From Prolixibacteraceae bacterium (GTDB taxonomy: Bacteria; Bacteroidota; Bacteroidia; Bacteroidales; Prolixibacteraceae), in assembly GCA_019720755.1 (NCBI GenBank), contig CP081303.1:3641501-3705500 (forward strand): 64,000 bases of DNA, written 5' to 3'. The position numbers were made by a program, and so were the translations under genes. Numbering within the stretch: the stretch's first letter is position 1; each line of letters starts with the position of its first letter. Below the pieces are notes generated by a model that worked only from the letters and a program-made list of their open reading frames with translations, was not told the origin of the DNA and searched no databases. Below, piece by piece: positions 37,309 through 46,538 of this stretch.

Positions 37309-39609
37309 ATGAAGAACAGGATACTTACCTTACTTGTTCTTTTATGTACTACGTTTGGCACGTATGCATCGAAGAACAAAAACTTAGTAGACTATGTGAA
37401 CCCATTAATTGGTAGCGATTCTGACTTTTCGTTGTCTAATGGGAATACATATCCAGCAATTGCCCTTCCATGGGGGATGAACTTTTGGACTCCACAAACA
37501 GGACCTATGGGGGATGGATGGACCTATGCTTATCACACAAAAAAGATTCGTGGTTTTAAGCAGACTCACCAACCTAGCCCATGGATTAATGATTATGCAG
37601 CATTCTCTATCTTTCCAGAAACAGGAGATCTTAAGATCTTAGGGAAAGACCGCGCGGCATGGTTTTCACACAAAGCGGAAGTGTCGAAACCAAATTACTA
37701 CCGTGTCTACTTAGCAGACTACGATGTAACGACAGAGATAACTCCTACTGAGCGTGCCGCACAGTTTCGTTTTACATTTCCTAAAACAGACCAAGCGCAT
37801 ATCTTAGTGGATGGTTTCTTCAAGGGATCTCACGTGAAGATCTATCCTAAAGAGCGCAAAGTGGTAGGGTATTGTCGCAACAACAGCGGCGGCGTACCTG
37901 AAAACTTCCATAACTACTTCGTGATCTATTTTGACAAAGCATTCAAAAGTGTCGGTACTTGGGATAGTAAGAAAGCCAAAGAGCCTAAAGCCAACTACGC
38001 ACCAAATAGCAAAGAGGCAGAAGGCTATCATGTGGGTGCGGTGCTTACCTTTGAAACCAAAGCAGGCGAGAAGATTCATGCACGCGTGGCTTCCTCTTTT
38101 ATTAGCTTAGAGCAGGCTGAACGCAACTTGAAGCAAGAGGTTGGAAACGACAGTTTCGATAAGACCCATGCAAAGGCTACTGCAGCTTGGAACAAAGAGC
38201 TTTCTAAAATACAAGTAGAGGGAGGTACTAAAGACCAATATCGCACATTCTATACTGCCCTTTACAGAACGATGTTGTTCCCTCGTAAATTCTATGAGAT
38301 CAATGGCAAAAAAGAGATTGTACACTATAGCCCTTATAACGGCAAAGTAGAAAAAGGATATATGTTTACAGACAACGGATTCTGGGATACCTTTAGAGCA
38401 GTCTTCCCATTCTTTACTTTGATGTATCCAGAACTAGATAGCCACATTATGGCTGGTTTGGTGAATACATACAAAGAGAGTGGTTGGCTTCCTGAATGGG
38501 CTAGTCCAGGTCACCGTGACTGTATGATTGGCTCAAACTCAGCTTCTCTTATTGCAGATGCTTATCTAAAAGGAATCCGTGGATATGATATCGAAACACT
38601 TTACGAAGCAATCATTAAGAACACGAAGAGTAAAGGACCGTTAAACTCTGTTGGTCGTTATGGTGCAGAGGATTACAACAAGTATGGGTATGTACCTTAC
38701 GATTCTGGAGTAAATGAGAATGCAGCTCGTACATTAGAATATGCTTATGATGACTGGTGTATTTACGAATTGAGTAAGGCATTGAAAAAACCTCAAGATC
38801 AGATTGATCTTTTTGCAAAGAGAGCAGATAACTATAAGAATCTATTCGATGCAAGTACTGGATTTATGTCTGGTAAAAACAGAGATGGATCATGGTCTGG
38901 AGCACGTCCTGATAAATGGGGGGATGCATTTACTGAAGGATCTGCATGGCACTATACATGGTCTGTTTTCCACGACCCAGAAGGATTGGCTACACTTTAT
39001 GGAGGTAGAGATAAGATGGCAGATAAACTAGATCAAGTATTTACCTCTGCTCCTACTTTTGATGAGTCGTACTATGGATTCCAAATTCATGAGATTACAG
39101 AGATGTTGATCGCAGATATGGGACAGTATGCACATGGGAACCAACCTATACAGCATGCAATCTATCTTTACAACTGGCTAGGACAGCCTTGGAAAGCACA
39201 ATATTGGACAAGAAATGTAATGGACAAGTTGTATACTCCAAATGCTGATGGACTTTGTGGTGATGAAGACAATGGGCAGACTTCTGCTTGGTATGTCTTC
39301 TCTGCGATGGGATTCTATCCAGTGGCTCCTGGTACTGGTGAGTATGCAATGGGATCTCCTCTATTCAAGAAGATCACCATGACTCTTGAAAACGGGAACA
39401 AGTTTGTGATAGAAGCTGGAAACAACAGCCATAAGAATGTCTATATCAAAAATGCGACCCTAAACGGGAAGCAATATACAAAGACATACCTTACACACAA
39501 ACAGATCACCAAAGGGGGTACTTTGAAGCTTCAGATGAGCGAAAAAGCCAACAAGAAGAGGGGAACAAAGACATCCGACTTCCCTTATTCTTACTCTAAC
39601 GAAAAATAA
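37309..39609 (+). CDS. GH92-family alpha-mannosidase
   Basis: Exported glycoside hydrolase of 766 residues, the normal length for GH92, calcium-dependent exo-alpha-mannosidases acting on N-glycans and other mannosides. A signal peptide (LLVLLCTTFGTYA) is followed by the family opening LVDYVNPLIGSDSDF and NTYPAIALPWGMNFWTPQ. The N-terminal beta sandwich is followed by an (alpha/alpha)6 barrel with DNGFWDTFRAVFP. The motif GDEDNGQTSAWYVFSAMGFY (about 651-670) contains the acidic catalytic region. There is no T9SS C-terminal domain or lipobox, so it is probably periplasmic. It stands alone with its own promoter and terminator. Linkage specificity cannot be told. Confidence 0.95.
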   Translation: MKNRILTLLVLLCTTFGTYASKNKNLVDYVNPLIGSDSDFSLSNGNTYPAIALPWGMNFWTPQTGPMGDGWTYAYHTKKIRGFKQTHQPSPWINDYAAFSIFPETGDLKILGKDRAAWFSHKAEVSKPNYYRVYLADYDVTTEITPTERAAQFRFTFPKTDQAHILVDGFFKGSHVKIYPKERKVVGYCRNNSGGVPENFHNYFVIYFDKAFKSVGTWDSKKAKEPKANYAPNSKEAEGYHVGAVLTFETKAGEKIHARVASSFISLEQAERNLKQEVGNDSFDKTHAKATAAWNKELSKIQVEGGTKDQYRTFYTALYRTMLFPRKFYEINGKKEIVHYSPYNGKVEKGYMFTDNGFWDTFRAVFPFFTLMYPELDSHIMAGLVNTYKESGWLPEWASPGHRDCMIGSNSASLIADAYLKGIRGYDIETLYEAIIKNTKSKGPLNSVGRYGAEDYNKYGYVPYDSGVNENAARTLEYAYDDWCIYELSKALKKPQDQIDLFAKRADNYKNLFDASTGFMSGKNRDGSWSGARPDKWGDAFTEGSAWHYTWSVFHDPEGLATLYGGRDKMADKLDQVFTSAPTFDESYYGFQIHEITEMLIADMGQYAHGNQPIQHAIYLYNWLGQPWKAQYWTRNVMDKLYTPNADGLCGDEDNGQTSAWYVFSAMGFYPVAPGTGEYAMGSPLFKKITMTLENGNKFVIEAGNNSHKNVYIKNATLNGKQYTKTYLTHKQITKGGTLKLQMSEKANKKRGTKTSDFPYSYSNEK

Positions 39610-39640
39610 TGTAAACCCATTATATTTTCCATAAAAACCT

Positions 39641-39679
39641 AAAGCCTTATTAGCGTGCTACGCTAATAAGGCTTTTTTT
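39641..39679 (+). terminator. Terminator after the GH92 gene
   Basis: A 15-bp perfect stem (AAAGCCTTATTAGCG with CGCTAATAAGGCTTT) and 5-nt loop followed by a T run. Confidence 0.9.
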
Positions 39680-39988
39680 ATATCAATAAAAACACTGTAA
39701 ATTATAGATGTGTTTTGTGGTCATGAAATAGGATCGAATATTGAGAACAGTACGTTTTTTTGGATATGATATTTCGATTCTGTTTGGGATGTTGTATCTA
39801 TGACTCGGATACGATATTGTGGTTGCAATTACTGTCGTCTCTGCGATTCTGTTTATATTTTAATGGTTCTGCCTACGTTAGAACAGGCAGTACCTTGTTA
39901 TTCCTTTATCTCTACGGCTCGGATACGATATTGTGGTTATGAAATCTTGCTACATCTGATTGTAGATTGATATGCGAATTGGTTTACT

Positions 39989-40049
39989 GGCCTTCGATAA
40001 GTTCGGTAACCTGTAATATTGAGGAAAGGTCCCTGAGCTTGTCGAAGGG
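39989..40049. repeat. Inverted pair of REP-like elements (BIME-like)
   Basis: A decayed copy (39989-40012) faces an intact inverted copy (40028-40049) across about 15 nt. Seventeen of 22 positions pair and two of the differences are C/T, which still pair as G-U in RNA. The pair can form a long hairpin. Confidence 0.65.
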
Positions 40050-40095
40050 TTAAAACACACAACCAACTGATACTAAAGATATTGTTTCAATCGTA

Positions 40096-40118
40096 TAGAC
40101 AAGGCACTCCCTTGTCTA
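40096..40118. repeat. Palindromic repeat TAGACAAG...CTTGTCTA
   Basis: Perfect 8-bp arms and a 7-nt loop; same family as 10265-10285. Confidence 0.6.
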
Positions 40119-40846
40119 ATATCATGCGATCGATCGTAAGGATAACTCTTCAAAAGAAAGATCCTAAAATTGTAGTTATGTTTGGAATAGTTCTGATTCT
40201 CCTAGGCAAGTCAGCGCCATGTATCAACGGGGTTGTGGTTGTAATTACTATCGTCAGATTCTGCGGTTCTGTTTATGTTAGACAAGACTGCAACGTTTGC
40301 TATAAGCAATTTTTTTTATAACCCCACCAATATCTTCTCGTATAATATAGATAGCCACACAATGATTTTATAACTAGAACAACTTATTCTAACATTCGAT
40401 AGTCAATAAAAATCGCTCAGACTATTTGGTCAGTCGACATTCAATCTGAGACCACCGAAACAACAAAGTTTCAGCCTATACGAAATAAAACAACCTATAT
40501 TTTATCAGACATGGTAATACTCTGAACTACCATATAATATAGATAAAAAGGAGATTGTATTAAACATAACTCAAGACAACTGCATTATTCATACAATATC
40601 CCAAAAAAGTCAAACAATTATGTAAATATGGACATCATTAAGATCTATTTACCAAAAAAAACAAATCATTGGGAGACACGAAAAATGTTGTTTATTTATA
40701 AAATAGTCATTTAATATCCTTGAACGGTTTGTATTTTATAACATAAAACTTTTCCTTTGAGCAGAAATAAAGATCATGGCTTATTTAGAACAATAGAGAC
40801 TCTATTTTTAAAAAAAATTGAACAATCGATTTCACTTCGAATAAAG

Positions 40847-40966
40847 CCCATATAATGGGAGTAGCGGTAAATACAACATAATAAAGATATTGCCAACTAT
40901 GTTTGGCAATAAGGGAGATTTTTCACCTGTTTAAGAGACAGACAACAGGTGAATATCTCCCGTTTT
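40847..40966 (+). ncRNA. Candidate structured RNA or leader ending in a terminator
   Basis: Three successive hairpins: CCCAT/ATGGG (40847-40859), ATTGCCA/TGGCAAT (40889-40910), and a long two-part stem. In the last, GGGAGAT (40913-40919) pairs with ATCTCCC (40955-40961) and inner TTCACCTGTT pairs with AACAGGTGAA, followed by five T. It lies about 105 nt before the His-rich small gene and metal-type TonB receptor gene. It may be a small RNA or an attenuator. It matches no RNA family I know. Confidence 0.4.
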
Positions 40967-41042
40967 TATCTTCCTCTCTCTCGATTATTATATAGAAGAG
41001 TAAATAATGTTATTAAGATTACATAAAAGACAATTTTATCGT

Positions 41043-41050
41043 TATTTTTG
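41043..41050 (+). promoter_or_regulatory. -7 box TATTTTTG upstream of the His-rich small gene
   Basis: Exact TAnnTTTG match 21 nt before the ATG at 41072, suggesting an independent promoter downstream of the hairpin block. Confidence 0.45.
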
Positions 41051-41071
41051 TCTTTAATAATCCTATAAGGT

Positions 41072-41431
41072 ATGTGGCTACGAAAAAACAGTAATAATAA
41101 AAGGAGAAGTATAGGGGCTTTGTGTCTCTACTTATTCTCATTTGTTATTGCTTTTATTTCTCACACCCACTTTCACCGAAGCCAACAGCAGGAGACAAAT
41201 CAGACGCATGTATGCACCCATCACACGTCACCTCATTCCAATACTCCATCATGGGGAAGCAAGGAATATCTCTGTGATTGGTTCAAACACTTTCCTCCAC
41301 AAATTACCCCAACCCTCTTATCTCTTACAGAAAACATAGAGAGCAGAAGGATTCTGTGGATAGATGGAATTCCTGCGAAGTCTGTTATATCGATTCATCT
41401 GAATCGTTTTCATCGAGGTCCTCCTATGTAG
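41072..41431 (+). CDS. Small His-rich membrane or exported protein (119 aa)
   Basis: Not assigned to a named family. A basic N-terminus and one hydrophobic segment (about 16-32, ALCLYLFSFVIAFISH) are followed at once by His-rich sequence (HTHFHR, then HVCTHHTSPH) with two cysteines. It ends HRGPPM. Short His-rich proteins of this shape often sit before metal-related TonB receptor genes in Bacteroidota, and here the receptor gene follows after 54 nt. Zinc or another transition metal is the likely ligand, by inference. Overlapping frames exist, but this one has the promoter box, the membrane segment and the context. Confidence 0.6.
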   Translation: MWLRKNSNNKRRSIGALCLYLFSFVIAFISHTHFHRSQQQETNQTHVCTHHTSPHSNTPSWGSKEYLCDWFKHFPPQITPTLLSLTENIESRRILWIDGIPAKSVISIHLNRFHRGPPM

Positions 41432-41485
41432 ATTACATACATTATTTTTTAAACAATCATTGTAATCACATAAAATTCACTCAAA

Positions 41486-43741
41486 ATGAAAAGTGTATTT
41501 TTAACTATCTTGACCATTTTAACAATGGTCCCAGCCTTGTACGCTCAAAAAAACATCACCATCATATCACAGGAAGACCAAAAAGGGATTCCTTTTGCCA
41601 CACTTTATAATGCAGACAACCAACAAGGCTTTGTCACAGATAAAGAGGGGGTTATTACACTTCCTACCAACACAGAGAACAGCAAACTTCAAGTAGCTTC
41701 TATTGGATTTGAGACACAAATTGTTTGGGTTAAGAATCTAAAATCAACGGATCAGATCGTATTGAAACCTTCTCATCTTAAAATTGACGAAGTAGTGGTG
41801 TCTGGATCTACTCCTGTACTACAGAAGCAGGAGGTGATGAATGTGGCACTGCTTAAAATGAAAGATGCATCCATACAAAACTCGCTATCTGAAACGATTG
41901 CTAGTATTCCTGGGGTAACACAAGTAACCACAGGGGCCGCCATTGGAAAACCAACTATTAGAGGTCTATCTGGAACAAGAATCGCAACTTACACCCATGG
42001 TATCCGATTAGAAAACCAGCAATGGGGTGCTGAACACGGCTTGGGAGTCGATGCTACTGGTATAGAGAATATCGAAGTGATCAAAGGCCCTGCTAGTTTA
42101 CTTTATGGTAGCGATGCACTCGGAGGGGTTCTCTATTTGGTAGACGATCGTTTTGTTTCAAGCGACACCATGAAGGTAGAGGTTGGTTCAAGTTATAATG
42201 CCAACACAAGAGGGATAGATAGCTATGGGAAGGCTTATTGGAGTGGAGAGAAGTGGAGTTTTAACCTGAGCGGTAGTCAAAGAAATCACGAAGACTATAC
42301 AGATGGAAATGGAAATGTTGTAAACAACACACGCTTCAATACCTATGACGTAACAGGTAAGATTGGTTATAGAAGCAAGAAGTGGTCTTCAAGTCTCACC
42401 TACGATCACCTATATGAACAGTATGGCATCAATGAGGATGGAGCCACTGGGGGAGAGAGAGGAAGAGAGATGACTGCGCCTTATCAACCAATTAGAACTG
42501 ATGTAGTGAGTAGTGAAAACATCTTCTATCTTCCTACTTCTAAGATTAAATTGAATTTAGGGTATGTACTCAACCATCGCCAAGAGATAGAAGGAGAAGA
42601 AGAGCATGAGCATGGACACGAAGCAGAAGAAGAGCATCATGAAGAAGAGCACGAAGGAGAGCACCATGAGGACGAGGAACATGTAGGATTGGATATGAAA
42701 CTGCAGACCTACACCTACAATGCCCAATGGGTTAAGTCTTACGGAGGTGTCAATGAGTGGATCATTGGATCTCAAGGAATGTATCAGAATAATGAAAATC
42801 TATCCGAAGAGACATTAATCCCTAATACCATCACCAAAAATATAGGACTCTTCTCAACCTATCATTGGGGAGTGAGCGATAGAGTATCGTTACTTGGTGG
42901 GCTTCGTTACGATGTTCAACATATGGATAGCAAGTTAGATGATGGGACACACCAACAGAGAACAGATGGTGCTGCAACACTATCTGCTGGAGTACACTGG
43001 AGTCCTAGCGATAATATGTCTATTAAAACGAACTTTTCTTCAGGTTACAGAGCACCAAATATTTATGAGTTGGCAAGTAACGGATCACATCCATCTGCGA
43101 ATCGTTATGAGATTGGCAACCCGAACTTAGAGAAAGAACAGGCATACCAATTTGATGTAGCAGTATCACAACAAAACGATCATTTCGGATGGTATGCAAA
43201 CCCTTTTGTGAATCGTATTCAAGATTATATCTATCTGACTCCAACAGGGCAAGAAAAGGAGGGGCTACCTGTCTATCAATACGAGCAGAGCAATGCTACC
43301 CTTTGGGGTGGAGAAGCTGGAATACACTATCACCCTCATAGCATGCACTGGCTACACTTTAACTCGGACTTGAGTATGGTTTATAGCAAAGACGATGAAG
43401 GAGATTATATTGCACTGACCCCCGCAACGAGTATTAACAACAAGCTCGCTTTTGATATTCCTACGAAATCAACGGTAGAACTAAACCTATTTGTTGCTTA
43501 TAACTACACCTTCAAACAAGATCGTGTGGCTGCATACGAAACACCTACTGATGGCTATGGTCTGGTCAACTTAGGAGCCAAAGGAACGATCCATTGGTTA
43601 CATAGAGATTTCCAGTTGGATCTTTCTGTAAACAATCTTTTTGACAAAGCTTATACAAGTCACCTATCGAGATATAAAGATTTGGGACTACTTAATATGG
43701 GACGTTCTGTTCAACTTGGGCTGAAGATCCCTATTTTCTAA
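41486..43741 (+). CDS. TonB-dependent receptor with His/Glu-rich loop, probable metal uptake
   Basis: Outer-membrane active-transport receptor of 751 residues. The signal peptide (ILTILTMVPALYAQ) is followed by a carboxypeptidase-regulatory-like beta domain (about 22-100). The plug domain (about 105-225) has KPTIRGLSGTRIATYTHGIR and EVIKGPASLLYGSDALGG. A 22-strand barrel follows and ends GRSVQLGLKIPIF. Residues about 369-400 are an acidic loop with nine histidines (HEHGHEAEEEHHEEEH). ZnuD-type zinc receptors carry comparable His-rich loops, so zinc, copper or cobalt uptake is likely by analogy. It is probably co-transcribed with the His-rich small gene and converges on the next gene with a shared terminator. 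Confidence 0.93.
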   Translation: MKSVFLTILTILTMVPALYAQKNITIISQEDQKGIPFATLYNADNQQGFVTDKEGVITLPTNTENSKLQVASIGFETQIVWVKNLKSTDQIVLKPSHLKIDEVVVSGSTPVLQKQEVMNVALLKMKDASIQNSLSETIASIPGVTQVTTGAAIGKPTIRGLSGTRIATYTHGIRLENQQWGAEHGLGVDATGIENIEVIKGPASLLYGSDALGGVLYLVDDRFVSSDTMKVEVGSSYNANTRGIDSYGKAYWSGEKWSFNLSGSQRNHEDYTDGNGNVVNNTRFNTYDVTGKIGYRSKKWSSSLTYDHLYEQYGINEDGATGGERGREMTAPYQPIRTDVVSSENIFYLPTSKIKLNLGYVLNHRQEIEGEEEHEHGHEAEEEHHEEEHEGEHHEDEEHVGLDMKLQTYTYNAQWVKSYGGVNEWIIGSQGMYQNNENLSEETLIPNTITKNIGLFSTYHWGVSDRVSLLGGLRYDVQHMDSKLDDGTHQQRTDGAATLSAGVHWSPSDNMSIKTNFSSGYRAPNIYELASNGSHPSANRYEIGNPNLEKEQAYQFDVAVSQQNDHFGWYANPFVNRIQDYIYLTPTGQEKEGLPVYQYEQSNATLWGGEAGIHYHPHSMHWLHFNSDLSMVYSKDDEGDYIALTPATSINNKLAFDIPTKSTVELNLFVAYNYTFKQDRVAAYETPTDGYGLVNLGAKGTIHWLHRDFQLDLSVNNLFDKAYTSHLSRYKDLGLLNMGRSVQLGLKIPIF

Positions 43742-43766
43742 AGAAGTACATTTTAAAAAGACTACT

Positions 43767-43804
43767 GGCTCTTAGACTCCCACATAAAAGGGTGTCTAAG
43801 AGCC
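43767..43804. terminator. Terminator between the two convergent TonB-receptor-type genes
   Basis: An 11-bp perfect stem GGCTCTTAGAC with GTCTAAGAGCC, a 16-nt loop, and a T-rich tail on the plus strand. Confidence 0.7.
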
Positions 43805-43811
43805 TTTGTTC

Positions 43812-46451
43812 TTATTTGCCCGATCTCCCCATACTGGCTGATATCTTTAAAATAAAACAGCGTGGTCTTAATTGATAAGAGGTGGTTCCTGTATAATAGT
43901 CACTTTGTTGAACTGTATCAAATGATTTTACATCAAAAAGGTTGTTCACATTCAATGAGAATCGAAAACGACCTTTAGGGCTCCAAGTATAGATAATATC
44001 TGTAAACAGCGCTTGTTGAAATGGGTGTCCCTCAGAATCTAGAGTGGTGTACTCTACAATACCTGTGAACCATTGATTATCCGAAGGATAAAAACTGACA
44101 GTACCCTTATGGTTTTGCTGTCTAAAAGTACTCTTCGCTCCCATCATCTCTTGAACTCCTATGGTATACTTGCCTATATAATCTAACCCTATACCAGTCC
44201 ATTTCCCTATTCCCAACTGAAAGTTTACCGTAGCGGTGGAAAAATCGGACTGCCTCAACTCATTCTGTGAAAGATAATAGTTTGTTTGGGCAAGGAAATC
44301 TGCACCAACCGCAATATTGGTCTGCTGTCCCAACCAATAGTATCCGAATTCACTACTTCCTCCCCATAAGATCGGTTCATTCTCTTTTGCCACCATCTTG
44401 CTTGAAAAGACTCCAGGAGAACGCTGGTCTATATCACTGATATAGTCATTGAAACGATGATTGTAGTAACCTCGAATATAGGCATTATATCCTTTCAATG
44501 GTTGGTCATATTTAAACTCTAATCGATAGTTGCGGCTACGCTTCTTGTACAAATCACTCTGGTTGCTCTGCATAGAACGATGACTATAGACAATATTCCC
44601 CTTTAATAGCCCATTGGGAGAGTTAATACTACGTTGTTCTTGTAAGCTAGCAATCATGGTAGTGAATGAACCTAACTGAAGATCAGAGCTCAATAAAGGG
44701 GACCACAACCAAAGCTGTTTGTCTAAAGAGCCTTCATAGATACGATCATCGATGGATATCCATTTACGATAAATTGGAGAAGAGAACATCAGCTTTATGC
44801 CCTTGTGTTCATAGGTGAATCTTGGCATAAGGTAGCCATTGGCATTCTTCGTGTTTAAGTCATTGGAATATCCGAATGCATCAATTTTGGCTTGATGCGA
44901 ATACATATCTGTACTACTCCAATCGGCATTCAATGAGGCTCCCACCACTCCCTCATAAAGCATACGACTCTTTTTATGACCAAACTTCACCTGTGCGCTC
45001 ATCTTTGCCGAGCGAGTATAGACCTCCTGTCGTGCCACAGAAAGATTACTCTGGTCTTGAAGAAGGTCTTGAAAGACGGTAGGCTCAAAAGATAGGGACT
45101 CGGAAGTCTCGTCTAAGTCGATAGTGGAGTTGAAATCTAAGAAACTATCGCCTATGGGTATCGCAATATGAAGAAGATTGTAAACGCTCTTGTGGGGAGT
45201 ACTTAAGGACAACGTTTGAACCGAATCAGAGGTGATGGTCGAAGATCCTTTATCCCAATACTGTACATATCCTAAAACATTCTCTAGATACATAGATTTT
45301 AAGTTGCGAGAGAGCGTTAAGTTCAGATTGCCCATTCGTCTTTTTTGGGTACTTTGAAACGATTCATTGATGCGATAAGGGTTATTGTCTAGCATATATT
45401 TGGTTTGGGAAGCCTTTTCACTCTGTATCTCGGAATCAAGAAACTTTCCATTGATCTTTAATACCGATCCATTTTTTAGATTATATAGGCCATTGGCACT
45501 TGCATAATAGTCGTTGTTGTCTAAATATCGAGATTCTGAAATCATCGGGACTGCATAGCTTGGAATATTCAGTTTCGAATGGTAACGACTCACAGAACCT
45601 GTCCCCCCCCTCGCAGCACTTTCCATGTCTGCTTGCTTCTCAAGTCGATCTCCAATATTATTCATCTGAAATGAGTTGACCATCTGGTACTTCTTGGTAA
45701 AGGTCATTGGGGTAAGATTGAGATAGTGAGATAGTGGTTTATATCCCATCCCCACAGAGCCGCTACCTGTTACAGTCACCGCTCTTTTGAGTTTTATATT
45801 CAACGAGGTCGCATTGGTGGTCACTTTATCCTCCATCATCTTCATCGTTTGATGGTTGTGCAGGACCTGTACCGACGAAACACTTTTATGAGGAAGATTC
45901 TTCGTCACGGTTCCATAACCTTTGCCCATCAAATCTAACCCCTCCACGTAGAACTTCTCAATGGGTGCACCTTGGTAGAGTACTTCTCCATCTCCTGTCA
46001 CCTCTAACCCAGGCATCCGTTTAATGGCATCCGCAATAGAGAAATCTTTTCTCTGGACAAAAGAACTCGCAAGAAAGCTCGTAGTATCGCCATATTGCAC
46101 GACAGGTTCGCCTCGAACATTGACCTCTTCAATATCCATCTTCTCCAAATACATTTGAATATTTAAAGGCTTTACAGGCGAAGCAATCGCAACGAGTGTA
46201 TCATGAAAAGCAAGAGACCTGAAGCGCAAAACCTGATGGTCTACCTCTCCCTTATAACTTAACTTAAAATCCCCCTTTTCGTCACTAACACAGTATGCCA
46301 ATGTCTTTTTGCTTAGACTATCAGGATGCATGGTCACCACAATCCCAAAAAGATCGTTACTCTTTTCGCAAAAGAGATGTCCCGAAATTTTATTTTGTGC
46401 GGTGCCATAGAGAGAGAACAATAGAAATAGTAAGAGAGGAAAGTACTTCAT
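43812..46451 (-). CDS. TonB-receptor-like outer-membrane protein linked to GLPGLI genes
   Basis: Outer-membrane protein of 879 residues. A signal peptide (LLLFLLFSLYGTAQ) is followed by a carboxypeptidase-regulatory-like domain (about 20-105, LAYCVSDEKGDFKLSY). A plug-like domain (about 110-220) has ADAIKRMPGLEVTGDGEVLYQG and FYVEGLDLMGKGYG, then a large beta-barrel. It belongs to the group of receptor-like proteins often encoded beside GLPGLI genes in Bacteroidota. It is last in the minus-strand array, 87 nt after the nearest GLPGLI gene. A run of eight C at 45603-45610 (G on the coding strand, around residue 281) could allow frameshifting by slippage. The ligand is unknown. Confidence 0.88.
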   Translation of the reverse strand: MKYFPLLLFLLFSLYGTAQNKISGHLFCEKSNDLFGIVVTMHPDSLSKKTLAYCVSDEKGDFKLSYKGEVDHQVLRFRSLAFHDTLVAIASPVKPLNIQMYLEKMDIEEVNVRGEPVVQYGDTTSFLASSFVQRKDFSIADAIKRMPGLEVTGDGEVLYQGAPIEKFYVEGLDLMGKGYGTVTKNLPHKSVSSVQVLHNHQTMKMMEDKVTTNATSLNIKLKRAVTVTGSGSVGMGYKPLSHYLNLTPMTFTKKYQMVNSFQMNNIGDRLEKQADMESAARGGTGSVSRYHSKLNIPSYAVPMISESRYLDNNDYYASANGLYNLKNGSVLKINGKFLDSEIQSEKASQTKYMLDNNPYRINESFQSTQKRRMGNLNLTLSRNLKSMYLENVLGYVQYWDKGSSTITSDSVQTLSLSTPHKSVYNLLHIAIPIGDSFLDFNSTIDLDETSESLSFEPTVFQDLLQDQSNLSVARQEVYTRSAKMSAQVKFGHKKSRMLYEGVVGASLNADWSSTDMYSHQAKIDAFGYSNDLNTKNANGYLMPRFTYEHKGIKLMFSSPIYRKWISIDDRIYEGSLDKQLWLWSPLLSSDLQLGSFTTMIASLQEQRSINSPNGLLKGNIVYSHRSMQSNQSDLYKKRSRNYRLEFKYDQPLKGYNAYIRGYYNHRFNDYISDIDQRSPGVFSSKMVAKENEPILWGGSSEFGYYWLGQQTNIAVGADFLAQTNYYLSQNELRQSDFSTATVNFQLGIGKWTGIGLDYIGKYTIGVQEMMGAKSTFRQQNHKGTVSFYPSDNQWFTGIVEYTTLDSEGHPFQQALFTDIIYTWSPKGRFRFSLNVNNLFDVKSFDTVQQSDYYTGTTSYQLRPRCFILKISASMGRSGK

Positions 46452-46538
46452 TTGGTTGGTTTATTGTTTTAATAGATTCTTTAGGAGTTAGGGTATCCAT
46501 TCATAGACACCCACAAACTCTGAGGGGCACACAGATAT

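Larger units (their letters stand above)
39760..40320. repeat. Degenerate repeat block
   Basis: No gene. CGGATACGATATTGTGGTT occurs twice (about 39806 and 39919). A longer motif, TTGTGGTTG..AATTACT.TCGTC followed by TTCTGTTTAT, occurs near 39820 and again near 40226. AGACAAGGCA-type palindromes and REP-like cores are interspersed. It looks like several rounds of duplication and decay of the same non-coding units seen at 10.0-10.4 kb. Confidence 0.6.

Noticed and set aside
41142-41610. Two other plus-strand frames overlapping the His-rich small gene and the receptor start
   Set aside because: They overlap the receptor signal peptide or the His-rich gene in other frames and lack signal peptides or family features.
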